A stretch of DNA of 64,000 nt from contig JADNRX010000009.1 in assembly GCA_015501595.1 (NCBI GenBank), forward strand, positions 62,001-126,000, read 5' to 3'. The stretch comes from Hymenopellis radicata (taxonomy: Eukaryota > Basidiomycota > Agaricomycetes > Agaricales > Physalacriaceae). The notes under the pieces were generated by a model. It was not told the DNA's origin and did no database searches. It saw only the letters and a program-made list of their open reading frames with translations. Shown in pieces: positions 11,250-22,182 of the stretch. Each line of letters opens with the position of its first letter. Position 1 is the stretch's first letter. A program made the position numbers and the translations under genes.

Positions 11250-13456
11250 GTCTGATGCGCAAGACGCTGTTCCATGCGAGCGGAACTAAGCTGAATCACG
11301 GAACAGTTGGGGAATTGACTAGCAAGAGAAGTCCACCCAGCCATGGTGAACAAGAGAGACGGGAACCTGAAAGGATGAAGAATTTGAGCATCCAAGACAG
11401 CCCTTAAATACCTCGACGATACCGAGGGGAACCAGAAACGGAAAATCACCCATGTCGAGGACGACATGATTAAAGTTAAGGGGAGATGATACGCAATGTA
11501 AGGTTATGAGACAAAATCCAAGAATTTTGCGCATTTTAGTGTCAAAACCAGGACTTCGGAATAGCTAATAACAACTCACGAGCTGAGCTCCGGGGCACAA
11601 TAGCCCATAGGAGACTCCTCCGTAGGACGACGGAGGACTCCTTGACGGTTGCGGAGACAAACTCCGCAAACCCTCGGTAATATTACCGTGGCGCATAAAC
11701 AACCAAGAGCGTGTCAAAATATCCTTATCCTCAGTCCAAACCAATAGTTCAGTCGACAAGGCCGGCGGCTGCTACCTGACCAGTAGCGGTTTTAGAACAT
11801 GGTTCAGCTCAGAGACTGTGAACGCGTTCCCGCCTCTCCGGAGGTTGTAGCAAAGTCAACAATTAAGATGCCGGAATCAACAAATAAACTCTAACCCTGA
11901 AAGTCCGAAAAGAATCTCGGACCAGAAGTACATCATTGATTCTCCTGAAACCTTGATCGCCGAGCCACCACGGCTCTACCAACCTCGAAATGGTATCCGT
12001 TAGATCCCCGAGACAAAAGGGAACTGATCTTTACCCTGGAACCGGCTTAGCCGGCACGTAAGGAATTACCACACGGTGTACCACGTGATAAACCTTCTCC
12101 GCAATTGAAGCGGACAACGAGAAGCGTCTCAAGCGTGGCACCCGAACAGAGATATGTCTTAGCACAGGGGCTAGGTCCTCAATGGAGAAAGGTCTATTGA
12201 GTGGTGTACCCCTCTAGTAACCGTAACATCATGTGCTATGAGCATAAGCGTCGGGGATGCACGGCCATTCAGGAAAATAGGTCAGATGATAAGCCCATCT
12301 CCGAGATAACCAGTGGAATCGAGTCATAACCCACCGAACAAGGTTTCCCGGCGCGCGAACGACACAGCACCGATGAAAATAGCAGACCGACCCTCAAGAA
12401 AGGACCATCCCACCATGCGTTCACGCGTCCGGTGACATCTCCCCATGTGCGGGCGAACTCCGCAGCAGTGGGTGGCTCACTAAGCAGTGATCTTATTGGA
12501 CGTTCAACACGTCCGCAGCGAGGAGAAGAAGTAAAGTAATAAAGCGCGGTCACCGGAGAAGGTGATAAGCAAAGACGGAGGAACGGTAACCAATAAAGGA
12601 GCGGAGTAGGGTAAAACAATAAGCAGTAATCTGGGCTCTCCCGTTTTGTATAAGTAGTGTGCTCCTTCGTCGTGTAAAGCCCCAGTTTTGGTGGCACCCA
12701 GTATAAAGCATTTTACGCACTATATCTGAGTGAATCTAAGACTCTTGTGTTGAGCCTTGAAATTCCGGTCCTACAAAAAGTCAAGTAAAGTACTGCGAAA
12801 TCGAGAAGCTCCCCGAACGCAAAGACCATCCCTGAAAGAAAAACGAGTTCCGAAACTAAGGTAGCCCGATACTGGTGCTAGCCCGAGTGTACAGTCGGAG
12901 TTCCGCATTCCAGCGGGGCTCGCGATCGCCCTCCGGGTTATAGCTAAAACCTGAGGGAAGTCTTGGAATAAGGATTCTAAAGTAGTTCAACCAATCTCAT
13001 CTAAAACTCCGTCTCGGACGAATTAGACCCCACCGTTTGTGGTTTAAGACTTGGCAGCGACCTCTGTAGAATTGCGCCAGCGGCCTTTTCGAACGGAATC
13101 CCAGTAACCAGGTCTAACAACCTTACGGTTCTCGTTGTCAAGCGGAGACCCGTAAAACCCTGGAGGCGTTCACTTGACTAAAAGTCGAGACCGCTTTGTC
13201 CAGTAATCCATACGGGCCGGCTTGTATTTGGTGGCTAGTCCTATTTGTCACACGAGCGTAGTCCACCCATCTTACTCGCATTCGAGCATATTCTGTGTTA
13301 GAAGGCATCCCACCTCCCCCGTTCAAATCAACCTCGGAGTAAACTCCGACTCCAATTGCGGAGTAGACTCCGGAGCGAACTGTTCGATTGGACTTGACTA
13401 AGACTTCTCCGAAACGTCTGTTCAAGATCATTGTTCGCTGTGTTTACTTGTTTTAG

Positions 13457-13459
<3 letters not shown>
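11250..13459. other. Gene-free region, possible retroelement terminal sequence
   Basis: About 2.2 kb without a credible gene. Visible signals are short palindromes around CGGAG/CTCCG (about 11610-11670 and 13335-13372), a TATA-like GTATAAAG near 12701, and TGGCAGCGACCTC at 13052. The last could pair with a tRNA 3' end as a primer binding site. These would fit an LTR followed by a leader. No matching second LTR exists in the window, and no TG...CA ends were fixed. Confidence 0.25.

Positions 13460-13489
<30 letters not shown>
13460..13489. repeat. (TG)n microsatellite
   Basis: About 15 uninterrupted TG units. It is the only long dinucleotide run in the window and lies 3' of the possible retroelement terminal region. 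Confidence 0.95.
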
Positions 13490-13492
<3 letters not shown>

Positions 13493-13865
13493 TTATATAT
13501 CAGTTTTCCGATCCCTTCTAGTCACATAGCTCATCACCGGTCTTCCTTTAAAACACAACATATGTTGCGACGAAGTGCCACATCCCTCTTCGTGTACTGG
13601 ATATGTCACTGCCCATCCGCCAACGTAACGCTGGTGAGTGCTGTTTGCCCTAAGCAGTGCCTCTCTCATATATGAATAGATGCACCTTCCGCACGTTCCC
13701 AATCTATCAGCAATCAGAACCACATAGCTCAAGCTGCTGATGTGAGAAAGGAGACCGAAACGACGGCACACGTTGCTACAGGCGAGGAAAAATTAGTATG
13801 TCAGCATAATCGAAAGACTAACAGTTACACTCACCGTTACTTCACAGCCGAGTCTTACTCAAAGG

Positions 13866-14944
13866 TAGACCTGGGCACGAGTGCCCACCCGGGTGCACTC
13901 GCACTCGTACGGCGGGTTATTCGCGGCTCTAGGCCGGACACCCGCATTCGAGTGACACCCGAGTGTGGCACTCGAGTGCGGCACCCACTCGCGGGTGTTT
14001 CGCATACACGAGTGTCTTGCCACTCGTGTATGGTGGCGGGTGTACCCGTGTACACCCGCATCCTCCACCTTACTCGCGGTCATTTCATGCCACGTCGGCA
14101 TCCTCTAGCAATTGCTGGAGGAGCATCGGCGGTGCATGATGATGATAACGCGAGGGGTACGAGGATGTGAGGAAGCGGTGGGGGAGAGGGAGGGTAGAGG
14201 TGGTGGAGCTTGCCCATGAAGTAGATACCTATAATAAGATTGTCAGTGAGAGTCAACAGCGTCTTCAGACGCCCCAGATATCAAAAGGAAATAAGAAAAA
14301 CGCACGCAAATCCACCACGTCGCCAGCAGACGACGTAGCAGCCCAGATCCCCGCCCCCGCTCTTCAAGCACGCTGTTCAGTGTGGCGGACGGCGTCTCCT
14401 CCTTGTAGTATGCGGGCGCCGACTGTAAGTCGAGCGCCAATAGTCCTGCTGCCTCGGTTGCGAGGGCTTACGCATCTGACTGGCGTGTTTCCGTGGAGAC
14501 AACTTGCAGTCGTTCTCCATTTGTACGGCGCCGACTCAGAGTCGAGCGCCCGTGTCTTCATCGCCGACTCAAAGTCGAGCGACGGGACGTCAGTAGTGGT
14601 GGTAGTGGCTGAAAGAGAAAAGAACGGGCCGATCGCACGCTTACGCGTCGCTTCGGCACTCGGCCCGAGTCGCCGGATCTGGAAAAAATAGTGTATATGG
14701 CTTGTTTATGCCCCGTTTAAGTTCAAAAAAATTCTAAAATTAAGTTTAAATATGTATCTGAATTGTCGGGTGTCTACACGGGTGTTTGTGCACGGGTACT
14801 CGTGGCCCAAAGCCAGACACCCGCACTCGGGTGGACACCCGTCCCAACACCCTACCCGGCACTGCCAAACACTCGACACCCGGGTGTGAGTGCCGAATGC
14901 ACCCGGGTGCACACTTAAACACTAGACACTCGCGCCCACGTCTA
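13866..14944. mobile_element. hAT-type MITE 2, inverted relative to MITE 1
   Basis: A 1079-bp element with ends TAGACCTGGGCACGAGTG (left) and TAGACGTGGGCGCGAGTG (right, read inwards). It has a perfect 8-bp target duplication CTCAAAGG (13858-13865 and 14945-14952). Its left end is the reverse complement of the right end of MITE 1, and internal blocks match in reverse order (for example GCAATTGCTGGAGG). The two are copies of one family in opposite orientation. It has subterminal CACTCG/GGGTGT arrays and no transposase. It sits 7 bp upstream of the codon region of the next gene, so it may have replaced that gene's promoter or an upstream exon. Confidence 0.92.
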
Positions 14945-14958
14945 CTCAAAGGTACAAG

Positions 14959-15819
14959 ATGGTGGATGATGGCCACCTACCGCGGGGGGTTTTCATGCCT
15001 TACCCGCCGTTCAGATTCGCTTATACAGCAGTGCCTCGTGTCCCTGTCTCGCCCGCCATAATGACTCCTTTCATGCCTACCAGTGTGCTGGACAGGCTAT
15101 TCTTCCCTGCTCCACTTGCTTCATCGTGCAATCCAACAATGGTCTATAACCCTCCTTCATATCATCCCCACCTTGCGGATAACACAGTCGCTCCATGCGC
15201 ATTTGTTCGCTTACACATGCCAGACTTGCCGCAACATTCGAACCCGATTGTACGCTCTCTGCAGATGCCGCCACCCCCTAATCACGCAAATCAATCTACC
15301 ATGCCATTGATCCGAAATCAATATCAACACAGTTCTCACACTCAATTTCCCCCGATACGGCCACTGCCGCGATACAGTATTGCGCGGCCTTATCCACCCC
15401 TCGTTCCATCTCACACCGTCGCATTGGCGTGGTTTTTCCACAAACAGTCTGACAGTGTATACCTGACCGTTACTGGAAGTGAATTCGAGATATGTGCAGG
15501 CATGTCTTTGCATTGCCACGACCGGCTAGGCAGCTTTGTCGTCGCAGAATTCATCAAATACATTGATGGGCTCTATCTATGGACCATCCTGGAGCGTTGC
15601 CCCCATAGTAGCAATGCTTTTCAGGATTCGCGGTATCTGTGTATACCGCGAAGATTTGTTCACAGAGATGTTCCAGCCCAGCGACTGTGGGAACAACGTT
15701 CCCTTGAAAAGGACGAGACTATAGCAGCGCAATGTTGGTGGCATATCAGCGAGGGTGATGGTACGACTCAGTTAGACTGTAGCGCAGCTTATTTCGGCGT
15801 TCCCCCCGAACGTATTTAA
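14959..15819 (+). CDS. Hypothetical protein, Pro-rich N-terminal half
   Basis: A single open frame of 286 codons from an ATG 14 bp after MITE 2. The first 140 residues are rich in Pro, His and Asn with little predicted structure. The C-terminal half (from about SHTVALAWFFHKQSDSVYLT) looks like a compact folded domain ending DCSAAYFGVPPERI. No known family is recognised. A short stretch at 25848-25923 encodes a similar tail, so this belongs to a small family. The true 5' end may have been displaced by the transposon. Confidence 0.5.
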   Translation: MVDDGHLPRGVFMPYPPFRFAYTAVPRVPVSPAIMTPFMPTSVLDRLFFPAPLASSCNPTMVYNPPSYHPHLADNTVAPCAFVRLHMPDLPQHSNPIVRSLQMPPPPNHANQSTMPLIRNQYQHSSHTQFPPIRPLPRYSIARPYPPLVPSHTVALAWFFHKQSDSVYLTVTGSEFEICAGMSLHCHDRLGSFVVAEFIKYIDGLYLWTILERCPHSSNAFQDSRYLCIPRRFVHRDVPAQRLWEQRSLEKDETIAAQCWWHISEGDGTTQLDCSAAYFGVPPERI

Positions 15820-16448
15820 CAAATCCGATATGTCTGATGATTTAACGTTCAACATCGAAAGAAAGAGTTCGTTGACAAAATCGCCGTAAACGGTAATATT
15901 GCGTGTCCTCTTTGTTTGCGTACGCTTGCTCAGTCGGCTTTGCTCTAGGACTAGTACACCATCGAACCCTCGTGTCATTTGACCGGACGTCGCAAGATCT
16001 AATTCACCAAAGTATGCTGCCCGTAGGATCCGGTAAGAGACAATTGCAGTGAGTATCCCATGTCTTGTCAAGTTGCTTTACGAGATCGTAGAGTGAAAAT
16101 TGGGTTCAGATTGTCTTCTAAGAGCACGTCGATACGATCTCGTAGATAAGTAGCAGTGCTCTACTGGCAATGTAGTTTTGCTCATCACCATGTCATTGTA
16201 CTACTGTAAGCCCTTTCTACCCTGTTCGCTCCATAACCTACCAGTGGTCAGCGCGCTAACCGGCCTCACAAGAACTCGCGATGAGCGGGCGCTGAACATT
16301 GAAGGAACGCGTAAAGCCCGTTTCGGCAGTGCGACTGGCAAGATGCGTGAGATGTACGTGAGGTGACATCACGACAATGTGCTCGCGCGCTAGATTCCAG
16401 GCGAGCAACCCATTCGTTATTCGAAATTCGGCTCATGATCTGTGGATA

Positions 16449-16493
16449 GCTAACTCCCGATTTGGACTTAGCTAATGCTAATCGGGAGTTAGC
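16449..16493. repeat. 14-bp perfect inverted repeat upstream of HNH gene
   Basis: GCTAACTCCCGATT at 16449-16462 and its exact complement at 16480-16493, separated by 17 nt. It lies about 126 bp before the HNH start codon. It could form a cruciform, be a binding site for a dimeric regulator, or be the relic of a small transposon. Confidence 0.8.
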
Positions 16494-16618
16494 AGCCGTG
16501 ATGCCGATGACCTCCGTCGCTTCTGTTTGTATCTATTTTATTTGGAAGTATTTGGCGAGCTCTTGAACTGCTTTCACTTGACATTGACAGTAGCGGTGGT
16601 CACCTCGCCAAGACCACC

Positions 16619-19166
16619 ATGTCAGCACCATCCCTTCCTCCTATTCCTCCCTCCCACCCTGCATCTGGACCGCCCAAGCCGGACGGTCATATCGATGCCG
16701 CCACACCAGATCTCACAGGAATACTTGAGCTCCGCGTCAACTCCCCATCCGTCCGTCTCTATCCCGTACCAGCTGAACACATTTCAGACCAGCCACTCGC
16801 CACCGCAGCCATGACCCCCGGCAATGTCTCTCCGGCTGGGGAATCGATCTGCCTTCTCAGCGGACCCCTCGGCGACTTCCTTCGATATTCTCGCCAAGAG
16901 GCGTCGAAATGGTTGATCGATCTTGCACATGATATTTGTGATCCCGTCCATCTCCGTGGTTCGCTGCTCGTATGGAAGGAGCAGCAGAAGCAGTGGTGTC
17001 CTGTTGCCAACACAGACCCGTTAACTGCATCGCGCTACCGCTATGACCTTCCAGCCGGAGTTACAGTCGGTCTCTCAAAAATCAGTCACCGCGAGCGGAA
17101 ATCCGCTACCGAGGTGACGGGGAACGCTACCACCATGGCCAATCGTGTGAAGGCGCGCGATGGAGAGTGCTGGGTGACAGCGGTCTCGGATCCACTTGTG
17201 AACAGTCACATCTGCCCCAAGCGCATGGGGGATCATTTTGCGCGAATGATCTATGAGACTTTCACATCTCTGGCCCCCGCCCCAAATCTCTCAATCTTCC
17301 ACGAAATTTTTGGCATTCCTTTGACGAACTCACTGGATGCATGGTTTGATTAGAGCAAGGCACGAGTGGTAAGTACTTGCAGGTATCTGCAAGTATTGAC
17401 GTCACCCGGGTGGTGCCGCACCCGGCACCTGCCCACCCGGCACTTGCCACCACCCGGGTGGTGCACGGGTGGCAAGTACTGGGTTGGTGAGGCAAGTATT
17501 TGGGGCAAGTACTTGCCTAATACTTGTAGGTAGGTACATATGTATTTTACAAAATTTATTGAATTTTATTTGGGCTCAAACGAGCCCAATCTCATTGAGA
17601 AATGACGTTGCAGACAATTTTCTCTGATCGCCGAGGTCGCCGAACGTCCCGGCAATTGCCGGATAACGATCGATCTGGTCTGATCAGACCTCTTGGCCTG
17701 CTACCACCACAGCACGACTTCAATGTCGTGCTCGTCGGCCCCAGAACTTGGTCTGGGGCTTGTCTGACTTCTCTTCTCTGTTTTTCTCTGCTTTTTCTGT
17801 GTGGTTTGGCTTCGCGCCGACCGCTGCGCCCTCGGATACGTTCCGGGGCGTATTCTTGCGCCTGTCTTCGCGACGGCGCCCTTCTGGACTGCGTAAGCCC
17901 TCAGGACGAGGCCGCCCTACTATTGGACAACGAGCGCGCACTCGTGGCGGCGCTCGTCTACACGACGGCGCCAGTCTCACGGCACTCGTCTATACGACGC
18001 CAGTTTCACGGCACTCGCCTACACGACGGCGCCGTTTTTGCGCGAACACACGGCGCTCAAGCCCTCAGGACGAGGCATCCATACTACCAGAAGGCGTGGG
18101 CAGGTCGAGCGGCTGGATTAGCCCCCGCTTCGTGTAGAGACTGGGCGGATGGCGTCGCGGACGCATCCTGCCCCAAATCGTACGTGTTTCCTTTGTTGCT
18201 TATTTCTTGAATTTATGCACCGTGCGGCTGCTGCACAGCATGTGTATGCCAGGATACCTCGAATATTCGAACACGGACCACCCCACCTCAATGACTTCAC
18301 GACGACTTTGCCACCCATTCTCCTCGCCTTTGCCCTCTCTTGCACCCCACTCCCCCTTACACTCCGTTTAGCTGCGGTTCTTGCTCAAGCAAGTAACCGG
18401 GGCTTCACGCATGTGTATCGTGCACGTCGATTGCCCCCGCGCAATTGCTCGGGGGTCGTCGGCGGGCACGAAAGCTGCTTCAAATTATGCAGGTACTCAG
18501 GCAAGTACTTGCCCATCTGGGAGGCAAGTACTTGCCAAGTACTTGACCCGCGGGTCAAGTACTTGCGGGTACCCGGGTGTGCTGCCAGGTGGCAAGTCCG
18601 GCTCTCCGGCAGCAAGTATTTGCCGGGCGGGTGTCGGGTGCACCCGGGTAGACACTCGTGCCTTGCTCTAGGTTTGATAAGTATGAGATGGGCCTTCGTT
18701 TCGTTTCCCTAGTAAGTCGTTCTCCTTTTCTCATCTCTTAGATTTCCATTGATCAACTGTCTAGAACAATTATGAATGTCATGTGTTCGCCATCGCGCCA
18801 CCGAACAAGGTGCACACGATATTCGGTGTACTTCCCATATCAACAAGGTACCCCGTCGCCCATGGGTTCCCTGCATGCCCTCCCCAGCCCCAGGCCAATT
18901 ATGTTCCTCCTGCCGGTCTCTTTCGTTGGCATTACCTGCAATGTGTTCTCAAGAAATTTGCCCATAACAACCACAAAAATCTTCTGAATATCTACTATTC
19001 TGAGCTGCCGCTTCGGATGGAAGGGGACTCCGATGATGATGGCACAGACAGCGAGCTGGAATGGCCTTCAAAGGGTTTGGATCTTGGGAGAGATGTAGCG
19101 AACAGTTTAGAGGAGCGTGAAGAGCGCCACCTCGCAACCGCTCGGTGGGTCTCAACGACCGTGTAA
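16619..19166 (+). pseudogene. HNH nuclease domain protein interrupted by hAT MITE 3
   Basis: Predicted HNH endonuclease-like protein of the HNH_2 type common in agaricomycetes. The ATG is in a good context (CACCATG). Residues about 180-200 hold RDGECWVT...NSHICPK, the Cys and the HI-P core, and a conserved LSIFHEIFG follows. At 17350 the frame runs into the TAG that begins the transposon's inverted repeat. After the element, coding resumes at 18679. A 53-nt intron (18712-18764, GTAAGT...CTAG) is in phase 0. The last exon runs 18765-19166 with an acidic tail. Taken without the element and with one target copy, the exons sum to 1167 nt, a multiple of three (388 aa). As it stands the protein would end at residue 244, after the HNH core. 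Confidence 0.82.
17351..18670. mobile_element. hAT-type MITE 3 inside the HNH gene
   Basis: A 1320-bp element with perfect 18-bp inverted repeats TAGAGCAAGGCACGAGTG. It has a perfect 8-bp target duplication GGTTTGAT (17343-17350 and 18671-18678). Subterminal repeats are AAGTACTTGC/CACCCGGG types, different from MITEs 1 and 2, though the terminal motif TAGA...GGCACGAGTG is shared. It is therefore a sister family using a related transposase. No transposase ORF is present. The identical inverted repeats and target copies suggest a young insertion. Confidence 0.95.
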
Positions 19167-19474
19167 AAGTCAACCATGTATTATGTAAATCCCCAGCGGT
19201 CGATCCTATCCCGCGTCCGTGCAGTTCCAATAATTGTACGCTTGCAAATGTACACAACCTTGTTTCTAGAATAGTACGAAATGCCGCCTTAACATTGCCA
19301 CAAATAACACTCATCTCGCCTACTTACCACCCGACCATACCACATATATATCATTGCCTGTATCGCTCGCACGGTGACTGAGAGGACAGGCGCTGACACA
19401 GCACCAGCCATACAAAGGACGCCCACGAATGCGACGAGATCTGCGTCCAAACGCTAGACGACCGCCAGCCACCA

Positions 19475-19927
19475 TCATTTCTGACGCACCAACATAATCC
19501 CGCTCAAATCGATGTGGTCGCGTTCGTCGCCGATCATGACTGCGACGCGTGCATACGTCGCCGAGCTAATATCAATACAAGAAATAGCTAGGGGAACACA
19601 TAGTCGATAAGAAGGAATAAAAAGCACTGTAAACCGACCTGTATTCTGAGCTACCCGCACCTGTCTTATGTTATTACTTTTGCGAATGGAAGACTCCGTC
19701 GGCATAGAACAAACCATTCGTCTGCCCGCGAGTTCCCGTACAGCTTCCCGCATCCCGACCGCCACAGACTTAAAACGCTCCAAGGAAGGGAAGTCGGATA
19801 TGTGTCCCAGTGGGCGTCTGTTGATCGGGCGTGTATCATCAACCATGTGACAGCTGTTGGAATTGGAAACTAAAGGCCATGTGTAAGTGTATAGACCTTT
19901 GTGTGCACCCGTTGTGGCATGATACAA
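19475..19927 (-). CDS. Hypothetical protein, weak
   Basis: A 150-codon frame whose middle (PINRRPLGHISDFPSLERFKSVAVGMREAV, quoted in part) looks protein-like, with a hydrophobic C-terminal segment. No family is recognised. It is the only substantial frame between the HNH gene and the next gene, which is on the same strand as it. It may be an exon of a larger gene or a chance frame. Confidence 0.25.
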   Translation of the reverse strand: MYHATTGAHKGLYTYTWPLVSNSNSCHMVDDTRPINRRPLGHISDFPSLERFKSVAVGMREAVRELAGRRMVCSMPTESSIRKSNNIRQVRVAQNTGRFTVLFIPSYRLCVPLAISCIDISSATYARVAVMIGDERDHIDLSGIMLVRQK

Positions 19928-20105
19928 AACTTTAATTCATTCCGAGAGATTCTGGAAAAGGAAAATACATATACGGCGGCATTACCCGACTTGAACTGAT
20001 TGTCTCTTTAAGCACCTGCAATCCTTCAAAAGGCTGTTCCTTCCTCGACCGTCTTGTTTGACCTGTGAAATAGTTAGATGACGACTGATTGAATGAGAGA
20101 ACACG

Positions 20106-21365
20106 TTACGCTTCTACAGGCTGAGGATAGAGAGTCAGTTGTAGCATTAAGCTATCGGCGATGATAAAAGACGTCTGCGCGTTGAATCCACGGTACGCCG
20201 TATAATGGAGATGGAAGGCGGGCTGCACAAGATCTCGAAGGTCGCGGACAAGCTGCCATGTATTGTTCCACATCGGCGCGGGCGGGGGCTTGCGGCGCTC
20301 CGAGGCGCTCGGTGGGGTTATAGGAGCGTCATTCCGGAGCTTCAGAACCCAGCAATGATGGTCACCCACATATCGGGTCATGCCCCTACATTCCTGGGCA
20401 GGCTCCGTGTGGGCAACGGATATGGATGGGAAGCCGCGTTCCTCGTACTTCTCCAACGCATTGCGAATTGTCTCGTTGGGGGCGAAACAGCGGACAATAG
20501 TGAGTTCATCTACCAATGTCGCCTTGGCGTAGAGACAATACAGCTTCGTCGCGGTCAACACGTTCATGACGCACGCTAAACAAGACACGACTTTAGCAAG
20601 GGATGGCGAGGGCACAGAAAAACACGTACTGGAGTGGGACGATAGCACCACGTCCATCACGCAGTACCGAGGCACAATGATCTTGATGGCTTGCCCTTGG
20701 GGACCAGTCATGTGGATGACCCGGTCGATATTACTGGCGCCATATATGTCGGTGTGAAAGACGAGGGCACCACCGGTGGCCATATCGGGGAATGCTCTAA
20801 TGGTATCGGGGTCAGGAAGATGTGGAGAAAAGACATCCTCGGCAGTTTGAACATAATCGAAACTTTCCATAGTGGTGACCGCATCCTGCACAGCCGCGGG
20901 ATCGATCGATGATCCAACATAGCAATCTAGGTCTGATTCGGGATACGTGGTGCGCGTCAGCAGCTGGAGAGCTGATGAACCCGACACCACGAGACCAGTG
21001 CGGAGCTGCATTGCGACGAATTTATCGACGTTGATAAGGTCGCCGTCGAGGTATGGTCGCAAAATTTTGCTGTGAGAGAAAGCCATTTTGACGTAATCTT
21101 CGTACACGCGTCTACAATCCTTCGATACTTGAGAGAACCGCACCAAGTCAATGGGGTCCAGTTCGGCGAAAATGAATGCATGAATATCGAGGGGCCTGCA
21201 TATGACAAATTAGTTGGGTGACTGCAATACAATAAAGCAAGCATCGTACATTCTGACGAATGGGCCAATTTCAACAAATGCATCGCGGGACCTACACACG
21301 GCAAATTAATCGGGCGAAAGCAACACAATAAGACGAGCACCGTACATTCTGGAGAGCGTGCCCAT
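20106..21365 (-). CDS. F-box-like protein with nucleotidyltransferase-like domain
   Basis: Three exons: 21346-21365, 21250-21291 and 20106-21195, with two 54-nt introns. They sum to 1152 nt (383 aa). The start is the ATG of MGTLSRM, the only in-frame one after an upstream TGA. Residues about 22-55 (IHAFIFAELDPIDLVRFSQV) resemble an F-box. The next part carries SGSSALQLL and, after about 14 residues, SDLDCYV, which fits the GS...DxD signature of the nucleotidyltransferase fold. The rest is unassigned. A role in ubiquitin-ligase targeting or nucleotidyl transfer is inference. The first two exon-intron units are a tandem duplicate. Confidence 0.75.
21196..21345 (-). repeat. Tandem 96-bp duplication comprising exon 2 and an intron
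   Basis: Introns 1 (21292-21345) and 2 (21196-21249) are both 54 nt and align without gaps. They share GTACG(G/A)TGCT, TTATTGT, TTGC, CCC and TAATTTG, with mostly transition differences. The exon ends before them also match (..CCAGAAT and ..TCAGAAT). The period is exactly 96 bp (42-nt exon plus 54-nt intron), which keeps the reading frame. Confidence 0.75.
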
Positions 21366-22134
21366 CTCGACGGCCTGTAGCGAAGATATGGATTCTCATG
21401 GTGGCCGTGACAGTTTTATGGTACAATCGCCATGCTCCGCATGTGATCAACTAACGACCACAAACAAACACATTCGTAAGAAGAATTAGTAAAGTCTGGA
21501 TCGTCAACCCCTTCGGGCGAAAGGGTCTAACCGTCTAGAAGCTGCCAGCCACCAAGATGGGAAATGCCAACACACCGCTACGGCATCCTTTCCACGAACG
21601 TGACAAGTGGGGCGTCTCAAGGGGAACACTTTTCTCAAGATGCCAGGAACCCAACACAGTTTTCCACGGTAGGGGCGGCTGTAATCCCGCAACAATAAAC
21701 TCCAAAACATTTCATCTTCTAGCTCGTGGGGAACCCTGTCAAATGATCACACACATAGGCCAGGTGTGTGCACCGTCAACGAATTAATTGTGTTATAACA
21801 TGTGCCACAGCTGTTCGACCCTGGAATGAAAATGGTAAGTCGCCAATCCGCACATGACCGCGTTGACCACGTCTGATGCGACAACGCGGCTCTTGCTGAC
21901 ATCCTCTAAATACATGCACGGAATATCGCGGAAATCCACCTAATTAACTCTCTTATGGAGATCTGTGCCAGCCGGCGTCAGCAAACGACTGCCGGAACAT
22001 GATTCAAGATGACGATGACGATAGCGTGAGACGTTCAATGATCTACTCGGTTCATCCTTCTTTACAGCCTTAATGGAAACCCTTACGCCACATCACGTTG
22101 ACACGCGTTTTTAACAGAAGTTACAATAAAAAGC
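21366..22134. other. Intergenic region, no gene seen
   Basis: Divergent promoter region between the F-box/nucleotidyltransferase-like gene and the LRR-like gene. Only short unconvincing frames are present, and no repeats or RNA genes are recognised. Confidence 0.5.
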
Positions 22135-22182
22135 TTGTATCGAAGAATACCGTTGACCAACGCGCGCCCTGCAAGCGACGAT

